NCBI GenBank assembly: GCA_964019155.1
Contig: OZ025240.1
Location: forward strand, 84,580,537 to 84,644,536
Direction: 5' to 3'
DNA from: Osedax fenrisi
Taxonomy: Eukaryota > Annelida > Polychaeta > Sabellida > Siboglinidae
DNA length: 64,000 nt
This document shows, one piece after another, positions 35,953 to 49,400 of the stretch. The first letter of the stretch is position 1; each line of letters opens with the position of its first letter. The notes under the pieces are model-generated. The model searched no databases. It was not told where the DNA came from and saw only the letters and a program-made list of their open reading frames with translations. Position numbers and translations under genes: made by a program.

Positions 35953-36260
35953 CAGGGTTGTTGGTTTTTTTTGTTTTTGCTTTGATTTTTTTGTTAAGAA
36001 TATTTGTTTTTTATTTATTAAATAATTTGTATTAATAAAATGTTATATGGAATATTATTTGTAATAAATACTTCTATGATTAGTATTAAATATTTTGTAT
36101 ATATTAAAAAGTATTACAGTATAATGTATACAAAGATTAAGTACATTCTTTCCTAATTATATTTTTTGGCCAGGCATGTTTATTAAATGAATAAATTTAT
36201 ATATTACATATAATCTATTATTAATATTATTAATATTAATAATCTTTATATTAATATTAA
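35953..36260 (+). mobile_element. CAGGGTTGTTGG hAT-like element, truncated copy
   Basis: It begins CAGGGTTGTTGGTTTTTTTT and matches the left part of the element at 49040-50289 up to the shared CCAGGC...AATGAATAAATTTATAT block. No right terminus was found before the next element at 36452. Confidence 0.55.
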
Positions 36261-36451
36261 ATGATACTATAGTATTGACATTTAAATTTTGTAAGAATAA
36301 TTTTATGACTGCATGGCTGAAAATATCATTTTGGATATTGATAGCAGTACCTAACCATTCATTTAGAAGGTTATTATCGATAAATTAAAAAATACAAATT
36401 TATAAACAAAATCAAATAATTATCATAATTTTCCTATTTTTACACTTGCAG

Positions 36452-37222
36452 TTAAGGGATTCGGCCTATGAAATTTGTTGAAAATAAATATTAAACTTCT
36501 TAGATAAGTAGTATTTAATATATAATTTATATCCTCTGAAACTTGTATAGAATATAAAGATCTATAAATGATACAATTTTACATGATCTATTTGGTAAAA
36601 AAAATTATAAAAATAGCAATATACTAATATTTTAAATGTATATGATATCTATAAGTTAATATTTTTAAATAATGTTAAATGTAGTGTTATATACGGTATA
36701 TTATGTCAACTAGCGACATCTATAATTAGTGGACCGATATCAAATGAATGCATTGCATTGGGTGTGCAATTTGCATTATAAATGTAATTGAGATTGCGTC
36801 ATTTATTAATTTAATTTAGAAATGTAGTCAAAGATATAAATAATAGACATATATTACAATAAAATGTAAAATAAATGTAGTTAAACTTTAAACTCGATTT
36901 ACTCAGAATATTGATTTTAATTTATGTTGAATCTTTGACATTTTTCAGCCTTCTCAATAAGTATATGAACTTGATGACATTTTCACAGTATATTTATTTT
37001 ATATATATCATAAATTGTACTTAAAATATATTTAATACACATAGTATAACATACAAAATTAAAACAATTAATAATAAAATTAATTAAATTTAGCATCATA
37101 TTTTGCCTCAAAATATTTCGGGTTTTCAGTGAACCATTTAAAAAAAAAATGTAAGTAACGTTTATTAAAAATTTTAAAAATACATTTTAATATTATACAT
37201 CAAAGGCAGTGAATCCCCTTAA
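36452..37222. mobile_element. TTAA-target element, 771 bp
   Basis: TTAAGGGATTCGGCCTATG at the left; TTAAGGGGATTCACTGCC at the right read inverted. An internal segment (36871-37140) is an inverted match to 39100-39362 inside the element at 38251-40751, so the two share ancestry. Confidence 0.6.
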
Positions 37223-37640
37223 TATTAGAATCTCTAAATAAATTAATATAGTTGTAAATAATTATTTATTAACTAAAATAAAGAATATTATCATATTCAG
37301 TAAGTTAATGTATATGATTATTATTTGCCATATTTTCTATGGAAATCTTGATAATACAGAGTAATTCATATAAAACTTAAGTTATTAAAAATAATTTTGA
37401 AGTTAGTATAATATGATACTTATATAAACATTTAATTATATATTAAAAATAATAATACAACTATTATAATTTAAAAAAAATTTAATTTATTAATATAAAT
37501 ATTATTTAGATAATTATCTATATATATTTATAATGAATATAAAATTAATTAAATACACATTTATAAGAGCTAATATGATGACAATTATTACTTCTGTATA
37601 CAATTTATAACAAAAATGTATAATCTATATTTTAATATTT

Positions 37641-37731
37641 AAACCTGTATGAATTGTGGAAGGCGAGTATTTTCACTGGACATATCAGTGAAAGCAGTCA
37701 TTCAATAAAACATATTACCTAATGGATAATG
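37641..37731 (+). repeat. Direct repeat copy 2 (pair with 30641-30729)
   Basis: Same orientation as copy 1, differing by a few substitutions and an AT insertion (CATATCAGTG against CATCAGTG). Confidence 0.7.
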
Positions 37732-38250
37732 TAAACATTTAATTTTTAAATTTCCATAATCTAATTTATATAATTATTATCTATTAGGTGAAGTATAAAC
37801 TATTTTTTATTCTTCATATTTCTACTATATATTTATCTATTTATAAATAATAAATATAATATATATAAAAATTACATTCACTTATTTTAAAGAGAAATTA
37901 AGTGAAATTTTATATTATTATCACTAAATATCAAATATAGTAGTGATATTAGTAATTATAATAGTCATATAATAGTTGGTGTTAGCAATTATAATAATAA
38001 TATAAATTATATTATTATTATATAATAGTTTAATAATTTTACGATTTATAATAAGTATAGTAAAATTAATCAAGTTTAATTAATTAAGTAATAATATAAT
38101 ACTATAATAGTCATAAGATAATAATAATAATAATGTTTATAAAGAGTAAATAAATAGTTTTGTTGTTATAATTTTACAATTAATAAAAATTAATAAATTT
38201 ATACATAATTAGGTAAACTTTATGCATTTTAATTTTCAAACATATAATGA

Positions 38251-40751
38251 TTAAGTGTCGGCGCAACAGGGGATTTTAGAAAAAAATATATTATTAAAAA
38301 TTATATTATATAAAAATTATAAAATTTGATTAATTCCCTTTAAAATGATATATAATATGATACACAAAATAATTATAAGTGCTTAAAATATGCATTTATA
38401 AACAATAATAAATTAAAAATAATGATACAAAATTTGTATTAATTTATTTACTAATAATAGTGTAGGTCCCATTCTCTAAGTCTTACTATAACAACATTTA
38501 AATTTAGATTAAATATATAACACTATCTGTATTGTACAAGATACTAAAAAATGTTAGTTATTCTTTTATATATTTCTAAAGTTATTTAAAACACAAATAT
38601 CTCTGTTCTATTTTTAAAACTAATTTTGTATATTTGAAACTCCATAACTTTAGAACTACTTGATCAAACTCTATAACATTTTTAGAATTTATTTAAATTA
38701 GTATACTCTTCAGATATAGTTATAAATCTAAAAAATAATATTAGATAATATAATATAATATAACATTTATGGAAATTTCAGGAATATTTATTATCTCTAA
38801 AAAGGCAAATACAAATCATTGCATTAGATAACATATACAGGAAAACGTGTATTTAAAAAAATATATTTTAATAGTATATATTTTTAAAATATTTTAATAT
38901 TTAGAGGGGCCGATGACGTTTTTAAGGGTTTTTTAATGGTTTCGCAGCTTTTACAATGTAATAAGGTGAATTAGGAGATATTTTTTTTATGTATTTTAAA
39001 AAGTTTCAGCACCTAGGAATTTTGATTCGATTTACATTCTGTAAATTTCATATTGTTTACCAATATAATGTCAATATAAGTTACTTAATTAAAAAAAAAT
39101 AGTTCACTGAAAACCCGAAATATTTTGAGACAAAATATGATGCTAAATTAAATTATTATTTTTGTAATTGTTTTAATTTGTATATGTTATACTATTTCTA
39201 ATAAATATCTTTTAAGTAAAAATTATTATACATATATTAATAAAGATATTGTGAAAATTTCATAAAGTTTGGATAATTATTGAGAGGGCTGAAACATTTC
39301 TAAGATTCAAAATAAATTAAAATCAATATTCTGAGTAAATCGAGTTTGACTACATTTATTTTTAATTTTATGATAATATGTGTTGTATATTTGACTACAT
39401 TTCTAGTATTAAATTATAATATAATACCACACTAATATATCGATAACATTATTCTTATAATATTTATTATAAATTAACAATAATTATACTAAAAAATAAG
39501 CTATATTTATGAGTTTTTAAAAATAAATATTTTTTTTATCTCAATCAAAGGTCGATATTCTAGTGAAACTACTAGCAAAAGTATTCGGTTAGATTACTTA
39601 TTTAATCGATGACACGTTGCAGTATTAATTAATATAACCCTTATGGAACGAAAACTATTACCGCATTTTGTATCTAAGTCCTATTATATTTTTTAATGTA
39701 TACTCTATAATATTTATAATATATAACGAATATATTTTAATAAATATTCATATTAGTAATTACATTTATTTATTATAATAGTAAATATATTGATAATTGA
39801 TAATCATTAAAATTAAATGAAGTTAATTAATCATATAAATCTGGTAATTTTGTACGATTAATATGTTAAACATACTATGTTTAGATCAAATATAAATATA
39901 TATTAAATATATATGTATGAATTTACCTATATATAAATGTATATATATTTTTTTTTTAATTTATGAAAATTTAAAATAAAATATAGATGTATTAAACATT
40001 TTTTTTATGACAAAAAAAACAAAAATACTCTATAATCAACCATAAGTAAAAAAAAATTTATATAATGGTTTTCGACAATATTAAATGTCTAAAATATTAA
40101 TTTTTTTTCCATAAAAATGTATTAAATATTAAGTACAGTCTAATGCAATAATATATTTATTTATATATAAATCACTTATATACAAATATATTTTTTTTTA
40201 ATATATTTGTGAAATAAAAAAAAATGAAATTTTGCAAAAATATTTTTGACAAACAAGACATGAAAAAAACAGCAACAAATATTTTACTAGTTTTATTGTG
40301 TTACTCCCTTAGTATATTTTATATGTTAAAAATTTCATAATACAATCTTGAATATATCTATGTAAAAACTATATTTCCAAAATTTTATTTTTTGTAAAAA
40401 TTCCTATTCATCGTGTTAATTTTTAAACGTTGTCCCTCTAAAAATTGTTCAAATATTCTGAAATTTTTTTGGTTTTATATATTATAACTATAATAATAGC
40501 CTCAAATTTTTCTAAAAATGTATCGATGTAACCACTCTTAATATCGTATCGTAGGTCCCATTCTCTTGGTCTTATACTTAACAAAAAATGTAAACTATAG
40601 CTCTAAATGTAATGTACAAGATACAAAAAAAAGTAGTTATTCTTTTATGTATTTTTAAAGTTATCGTCCTTTTTTTGGTAAAACAATAATTATGGATAAA
40701 TCTCCTATGTTACCATGTTACCAATAAATCCCCTGTTGCGTCAGCCCTTAA
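38251..40751. mobile_element. TTAA-target element, 2.5 kb
   Basis: TTAAGTGTCGGCGCAACAGG against TTAAGGGCTGACGCAACAGG (right end inverted). Direct repeats of about 120 bp with TAGGTCCCATTCTCT lie near both ends (38461 and 40551). No intact ORF, so it is decayed or non-autonomous. Confidence 0.65.
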
Positions 40752-41200
40752 ATAACAATATAATACGAATATTATAATAATCATTATATCATACACGTAT
40801 TACTAACATATCTAAATCACAGATTGGTCGTTGTTGTACTGTAATAATGAAAACATGAATTAATAGGGAGCTTCAAAATAGTAGGAATTTACTACAGTAG
40901 TAGTGTTAGTAGTAATAGTAGTGTTAGTAGTAATAGTGGTTTTAGAGGCATATAACTACGTCAGATAAGATATATCAGATTCGCAAGATTCACAAGATGA
41001 GGTGAACTGAATACCGGGGTACCAAGGTCGTTCCAAGGTCGAAGATGTGCGCGCGTGTATATAGAACACACGAATACAAGCTAATAACAACAAAGGAGAA
41101 AACAGTATTTTCAGAGTTTTACATAGAAGCGAATGACCGCTCAATGAGTTGAAAAGATAACTTCGATAATTAATTAATTAAATCTACTCAGATATATATG

Positions 41201-41231
<31 letters not shown>

Positions 41232-42865
41232 GTATGTGTTACGATTAATAATGTCACAATGTATAACCTGATGTCAGTCGAAGAACCAATGAAGCGAGTA
41301 GCACTCGAGTAGGAAAGACGATCACTCGATCCGAAAACCGATTATAAACAAAACTAGAAACAGAAAACTAGAAACACTGAAACTTTGCGCCGCCGCCACT
41401 GCATGCTAACAACGCAGCAGCAGCAGATGATGATGATGAGGCTGAGGAGGCTGCTAACGATGATGGCATGAGGAGGAGGAGTAACGATTGAAGGAAAGGC
41501 GAGTGTGCGTGAGGTTAAAAAGAACAAGTCCGTCTGAGTGGATGGTATTCTTTTGGTGGTTGTGTAGGGGTGGTAATGATTCACTGCTCTGGTAAGGGTG
41601 TTAGACTGCGGGTTCGGCTTTGTACGGATATGTTATAAAAACTTGATTTATAGTTTATGCGATTTATGAGAGTTTATTTATAATATATAGGACAGATTTA
41701 GAAAAATATTTTTGAAATTATAAAGTCAATAGTTTTCTCATAATATTCTTTAAAGTTATCGAAGTGAAGTTAGTCTATAAAAATGGATGAACTCAATATA
41801 CAGTGATTATTATATTCAAAAATAATGAGTAAGCACCTGATTAAGAAAGAGAATAAAAGAAATTATCTAATTAATATATTATAATAAAAATACAGTAATA
41901 CATATATATATATATATTTTAATGTATAGAATATTTATTTGAGGAAAAATAATAATTACAATTAGTATATATATATACGTATATATATATAAACAATTTT
42001 ACTTCAATTATGGGTCTACTGTTGAAGATAAATAAAGTACTCGCTAACATGTATACGAAATCAGAGTTATGTTACAAATAAAAATAGATATATACATATA
42101 TAATATTTAATTTAAATATTGTTGGTAAATTAATTCACTACTAGCCTACACACATATGTATCAATATACAGAAACAGTTATATAAACAATGATAATCTTG
42201 GTGTTAAATGATGATGATAATATTGATTGACAGATACGAGGACACCAAAAGGACATTACCTTGTTTATTTAGCGTCTCTTTCCGGACATACTAAAATAGT
42301 TTCGCCATGGTACGAAGTCTTGTTGAGTTGATCTTTTGTACAATGGTTAAGGCATCAAACACAACGAGTTCACATTATATAAAGGTGATATTAATTAAGT
42401 TTCTATTAGATAAAGGTGATAATTCTACGACATAAAAATATTGTCTACATTTTTTTTATTCGATAAATTTTAATTTATACAAATCATATTTTTACTTTTA
42501 TATAACTAATACATATATATATATATATATAAACATTAATGGTTCGTACGTGATATAGAAATAGTTGATGTCGATTAAATTATTGATTTTTATTTGAGTT
42601 AACTGTTGATAATATGACAAATTTAAGCTAGATGTCACTCCCTGAGATAGTAGAATATGTATAATGATACAGTTAACTTTAATGTATATATTTATTTGAA
42701 ATTTATAGTTCAATATTTAATATTCTCAACATTAATAAAATGTATAACTATTAGTATATATTATTCTATTAGAAACCAAGATAAAATAAACGTATCATAA
42801 TAAAATGTATCCGTAATATATAATTAAATACATATTATATAAGAAATAAATAATTGTAGTATTAC

Positions 42866-43319
42866 CAAAGATTTTCCGAAGGAAAGATATAACACTTACG
42901 CGAAATCGTGTATTTCGAATTTGTATACAAAATACCCTGGTGCCACCTATAGCGGGTTACTTTTAGGAACTATGCGTTGTTTATAATGTAAATTCGTATT
43001 TAACTATACACTTTTAAAATGTTAAATAATATGCTTTAAATTAATATTTATATGATGAAAACTAAGTGTTCATTACTAATATATAACAAACAAATATGAT
43101 ATGTATGTTTTAAATGCTATAAGTATATATTTAGTGAGTAAAAGCTAATTTATATTGCATGTAATTTAATAGAGCAATGAAAACATTGTTGTATGCAAAC
43201 AGAGCCGAACCTAAATCTATTTCAGTGATTTCGATACTACTGCTAGCAGCGGTTGGGGCTATTACTAAATTACGTTGCATGCATAGGTAGTGTTATATCT
43301 TTGCTTCGCAAAATCTTTG
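42866..43319 (+). mobile_element. CAAAG...CTTTG element, 454 bp, copy 2
   Basis: Same element as 31238-31691 in inverted orientation, with its own 7-bp duplication GTATTAC (42859-42865, 43320-43326). It ends 114 bases downstream of the HNRNPM stop codon and may lie in the 3' untranslated region. Confidence 0.85.
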
Positions 43320-43432
43320 GTATTACTATTTCATGTAATGTTTATCTTACGGAATACTGACATAGATAAGTATATTCTAAATACTTATTGCATATCTATA
43401 GAAGTTACATATACTGTATCATTACTGTGTTA

Positions 43433-46400
43433 TCACGCATAAAGGATACCGACTGCCTTCTCAGCATCCTCGGGCAGTGTGAATCTGACCACTCCTCGCT
43501 TAGCGTTTCCCTTAGAGATCTCTGCGTAACGTACTGAGCCTACTTCGCGGAACTTTGACCTTAAGTCTAACCAGGTTATGTTCATGGGCAACTGTGGTGG
43601 TGGTGGTGGAGGGTTATTGACTACTACTACTACTACTACTACTAGCAGTAAATGATAGCAATGATTAATATGTTATTTTCAGGGGTAACTGTAAAATGTT
43701 TTAGGAACGAGGTTATCTACGCAATATCTACTCTATTTACTGTCCATTTGTCTTGCTACAAAACATACACCCTAATACCTATAGTAGTAGATGACAGCAA
43801 CTACTACTACTACGATTACTACTTACGTTAGTTACGATGATGGAATCGTCTCCAGTTTGAAACTTGTGAGCATCGGAGATATTCGACTCTTGACTGTGGT
43901 GAACCTTCTTACTGGAGTTTTTACTGAAATGTATGAATATAACGTGAAATATCTCCATCCTCGATCTCTTAAAACTCGAAGAAATCTAATGAATTTATAA
44001 CTCCCAAATAATTATTTGTTACTAGTAACTTACTACTCTATATATAATATTTATTAGAAGAATTTTATTTGTTTTCTGTTTCGTTTATAATATTAATATG
44101 CATTTTCTTCCTAAATGGTTTCAAAATAATATAGCATATAGATCTGTTGTTGTTGCCCCATATGTGAATAATGCTAAATAATTAATGACGCACATAAAAA
44201 GTGGTATATTCGAAGCACTATTATACCACTTACGACTGTTAACGTTCAATAACGACAATTCTAACCTATCTATCTGCAGCCGATCCCTTACGTTAGGCTG
44301 AAGATCCTTCTCTCGTCGCATGGGTGTACGATCATACGGACGACCTCTTTCACCGCGACCTTCCATGGAGGCTCGTGAGTGGTGGTTATCATTGCGATCA
44401 CCGTACGACCTTCTACTGCTTTCGTAGCCACCCCCACCCCCGCCACCACGCATCGGTGAGTGGCTCTGGTACTGGGACCCGTTGTAGCCTCTCGGACCAT
44501 CACCTCCGCCAGACATTCTAGAGTCTTTGTACGAGTCGTTGTAGCCCCCTCTAGCGGGCATATCCGATTGAGAGTAGTCATCGTAGTGTACTTTAGGTAG
44601 CTCGATGTTGCGCGTCAGGGCTTCGAGCACTCGTCCGAACTGATCCGAGTTACGCGAGCGAAGGTTTCGGTCGCTGTTTTCGAGGTTACGCATGATCGAG
44701 TCGAGGCTGCGGTTGTTCAGTTCTCGCGGTACCGGGTAGGGGCTGGATTCATCTCCTCCGCCACCGCCACCACCCCTCTCACTGGGCGGGATCATGGAAC
44801 CGTTAGAGAAGCCATTACCGTGCTGGTCGTAGTTTATCTTTAGCACTTCGGGTTTTACTGAGGAGGCTGGTGGGATGATGGTGTTAGTTAATGATACTAC
44901 AATCACGGATGAGCAGTATTGCTAGTATTTAATATGTTTATATTTAAAAATATATCTGTAAATATTTGTATAATATAGATCAGTGTTGGTCCGATTTAAA
45001 TAACACAATAAAAATAATTATACTTATTAAATACTTATTAAATTATTTATTCGTTTTTTTATAAATTATATTACATAACATTGAAACAATAAGGTAGTAT
45101 AAGTAGTAACATATATGTAGTATCAAGATCTACTAGTAAGTATAGTTTGTTTTCACCCAATACAAATTATTATTTAAGGGATTTTTATTTGTTATCAACA
45201 AAATTATTTTATTAAAATAAGCAAATATAATTATTTATCTTAAAAATAATCTATTCATCATTCAAAACAAATTATAAGTACATCAAATAAATATTATAAA
45301 TATACGCCTGTATAAAAACTGATATGAAATATTTAGTAAACATTTACTAAATCAATTTTGTATTACATTATACTTACAATTAAATCTCAGCAAATTCATA
45401 ATAATAAGAGATATAAATGTTATCTACATAGTAATAAAAATATTGTTATTTCATACTCAAAAATCGCAAAAGTTATCCACTTTTTAGTATACCAATTTTT
45501 ATAATTTAGTACACATAAAATAAAAATATTATTTAGAAGCTTATATCTCAACATTTTGTTCCATTTGTATGATATGTATAAACCATATACCACATACCAA
45601 TCTGTTATTTCCTTTAATGATTATTTATATAATATTCAGAGTATATACTTAATATATATATATAATAAAATGTTAGGCTGTATGATAATGTAAGAATAGT
45701 AGATACTTTATAGAAAAAATTGTTACAAAAAAATATGTTATTCATTTTTCAGTAAAAATTTACAAAATTTTATTATAATATTATACTTGATATATGACAA
45801 TCAAAAGGACCTAATAGTATATATAAGATAGTAATATATGTGAATTATATATGAATGTTATCTACGTAATAAAAAATAAATAGATTTTGTACACAATCTC
45901 AAAAGCTATTGGTATTCTACCTTAAAATTAAACTAGTACTTAATCCTCTTAGACACCTTCTTTATCTTTTACATGTAACGCTACACAAATAACGTTAACA
46001 TATTAAGTAATATTACTATTATTATTCTCTAAATCACCCAATAAAAAGCATGATTTAAATTATTTTAATCTTATTTAATCAAATTAATTTTAATCAACTA
46101 AATTATTTAAATAATAAACTATTTTAGTAAATATATGTAGGACGAATATAGTCTATAGGAGTAATATAAATTCTTTAATTCTAACAATACCTATAAATAT
46201 TTCATACTTAATTTGAATAAAAATCATAAATCGGCTTTATATCAAATTTGTTTAGATTTAAAATAAAAATCTGACTTTAACCCTGATCTATATACATGTA
46301 TTTTACATATAATATAAGTTTTAAAAATATCGGTAATAGTGCATTTAATATAATATTATATAAATTATCTCAAATATTTTATCACTATCTTAGATAGTGA

Positions 46401-49400
46401 TTTTTTTTAGATATCTCTGACAACTACTTCTATTATTACTACTCTAATAATGTAGTATTTATCTTTATTATTCTATTTTTTATCTAGCTATATTTTAATA
46501 GAGTGTGAAATATATGTAAAAGGTTGTGTGTTTAATGTGTTTCGAGATTAATATTACAATAATAAACAGTTAATACTACTTTATAAAAAAACAAGTATTT
46601 ATATATTTTCACTAACCATCCTTTGCAATTTTGCCCATAATTCCTAATCCATCACCAATACTAGAGAGACCATCTGTATAATAATAATATATCCTTTACA
46701 ATATTCCATACTAAATATATATATATATATATTATATATTTATCATTATACTTTATCAGAGTTCTTAAATGATCAAGTTACAACTGGGTTATTCACACTA
46801 GTATAGGCCTAACCTGGTAGTTTAAGCTGAGACTGAGGCGCTTTGTTGTCAATGATTCTATCCATCCTAACCCTCATCTGGCGGTTGTTCAGTATTTGTC
46901 CGTTGAACATAGCTGTAGGTAGTGGTGGGTAACTATGTAATCTACACTCGCTGCACTAACAGTAGTATTCAAATAGTGCTTGCACTTTATATAACAGTTA
47001 TTGTATTTGCACAATGTCAGTACTTGTACTATATTCAAATAGGTCTGGCAATAGCAGCACTGTATCTAAACACTATGGGATATCATTAGAATAGCAGTAT
47101 AGATTATTTATAAGTTATTCATTGGTTGAAATGAATACTATCTATATCATAAATGCTATTTTAATAAACGATGAGTTATGTGAAATAAAGATTGTAGACC
47201 AATTTACGCATACGTATATAATAAATGTATGTACAATGCAATATAGTGTACTAGAATGGTAACTACAAACATATAATTACGACTACTGATACATAAACTA
47301 TACTTACAACTCTTGCTGCATACAAACATTTATATATTTACAAGTAATACTATAGCAGATATAAACATATAACAGGTCCATGTTAAGACACAATTCTCAG
47401 GCATGCAAAATAAAATATGAGGCTCCAAAATCATTAATATTTAGATCATAAGAATAAAATTAGAAAATATTTTAAATACACTTTTAAATACATGCTTAAT
47501 TGTTAATTGCTTAACATGTTTGATAAAATGTGATATAATATAATTTAATATAAAGTTATTATATTATACCTTTCCTTACAAGGTCAAGCTTGCTCAACAT
47601 TATATTATACTAAAGTTAATTCTTTCAGAAATTAATTTTTGAAAAGGTAAAATTTGTTGGTGTTTCACTGCTTGTAACCACTTAACATGGCCCTGCCTAT
47701 ATTAACAACTTCTATAGCCTATACAAACATATATCCTGCATCCATACCTACATAGTTATTTTAAACACATATAGCCTGTTTTACTATAAGTTATAGCCTA
47801 TATATACATATACATTGACCTAGCCTACACACATATATAGCCCACACCTACATAATGCCTGTTATACAAACATATACCTAAACACATACACACTATAGCT
47901 ATATACCCAAATAGCCTACGCCTGTAACACTATAACAAATGCATACACACACAACGCCCGTTATACAAACATATAGCCTGTATGGCGTGCAGTTCGAGTT
48001 CGTAGGTGATGGTGCCAAAGCCTCGACTCTTTCCGTCGGCTGTGTTTCTCAGACACACACTCGTTAGATTTCCGGCCAATGAGAACACTTCTCGCAGTTT
48101 TTCCTCGTCGATTTCGTACGATAACTACAGTGATAGGGTGTAACCATGGTGATTATTAAATACAAGTGACCAGCTGTTATGATAACATATTTCTCATAAG
48201 ACTGTCCTAAAATATTTAACATTACGGAGATAGTTAAGGATAATTTATTTCTCAAAACAACTGGCTTGGGATCTAAAACATGAACGATAAATCGGTTTAT
48301 ATATATATAAATACAGGTTGACCTGATCTCTGTTAAATACTAACATTTCCTACGTAAATTTTGTTATTTATTTCTCCGGGTTTGATTTCCAAGCGATCCA
48401 ATAATTCGTATGAAATCCCTTGTGATTTTATGTCGTCTGTTATTTCCGCTGTGAAATAGGTGTTAACATTGTACCGCAAATTAAATGAAGTTCATATAAT
48501 TCATAATGAAAACAAATTTATTTTATCAATTATTATAAGTCTAGGCAGCAGTTTAAAAAAAATATAATACGAATTTATTAATTAATAAACTTTCAAAATT
48601 TGATTTTTTTATAAAATTAATTAAAAAAATATTCAAATTAATCTTTTATCTATATATTTATCATTAATGACACATTATTTCATATAAAAATGTTATCTTA
48701 ATCTACTATATAAATAAGTACAAATGTTTTATATTATTATACTCCTAGTATTATTAAATAATAATCATAAATATTATATATTGATATTTTAATTGTATAC
48801 AAAAAGTTAGTGATATTAGCATATTATGTTTAGCTTAGGTTGCTTTCACTGTGGCTACCCAGTCTGAATACATATATACAAATGCGTCCACATCTTATTG
48901 TGAATACACACCCTTGGTTGTTTTTAGTCTATTTTACTTTTTATTAATTAATTTCTCTATACTTTAAACCTTATTTGGATTAGATAGATTGTATTTATTT
49001 ATGAAAAACTTCTGTAACACATATAATTAATATTCTTGGCAGGGTTGTTGGTTTTTTTAATTATTAAATAATTATTATTTATAAATTGTTATATTGGATG
49101 TTATTTGTAATAAATACTTCTAAAGATATATGATAATTATTAGATATTTTGTGTATATTATATTAAAAAGTATTGTAATATAATTTATACAAGGTATACA
49201 AAAATATAATTTTGATAGAATTTACTGAATTGTGTAAAACTAGTAACTAACCTTGTAGTTACTAGGTTTACACAATTCAGTAAATTCTATCAAAATTATA
49301 TTTTTTTTTCGACCAGGCTTTTTTAATAATGAATAAATTTATATAATACACATAACCTTACAATTATTAATAATATTGATAGGGTTGTTGATTTTTGTTG

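Larger units (their letters stand above)
27955..43432. other. Convergent intergenic spacer, mostly transposons
   Basis: It separates the IPO4 and HNRNPM 3' ends. It holds the SINE, a 38-bp duplication at 28719-28795 (AGCCTGCATGACAATTCTTC), TTAA elements, two 454-bp CAAAG elements, the fold-back element and many (AT)n tracts. A small GC-richer block at 41390-41640 (GCAGCAGCAGATGATGATGA) was checked on both strands and gave no convincing exon. Confidence 0.6.

Noticed and set aside
40956..41144. 62-residue minus-strand open frame
   Set aside because: No family similarity, no coding neighbours in phase, AT-rich context.
41354..41640. GC-richer block with GAT/GCA triplet runs and open frames
   Set aside because: Neither strand gives a continuation of HNRNPM RRM3 or another recognisable domain; triplet runs explain the openness. 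A tRNA-like string near 41590-41625 lacks a full cloverleaf.
44288..44581. Alternative frames opposite or overlapping HNRNPM exon 10
   Set aside because: Shadows of the Gly/Arg-rich exon; the correct frame joins both neighbours in phase.
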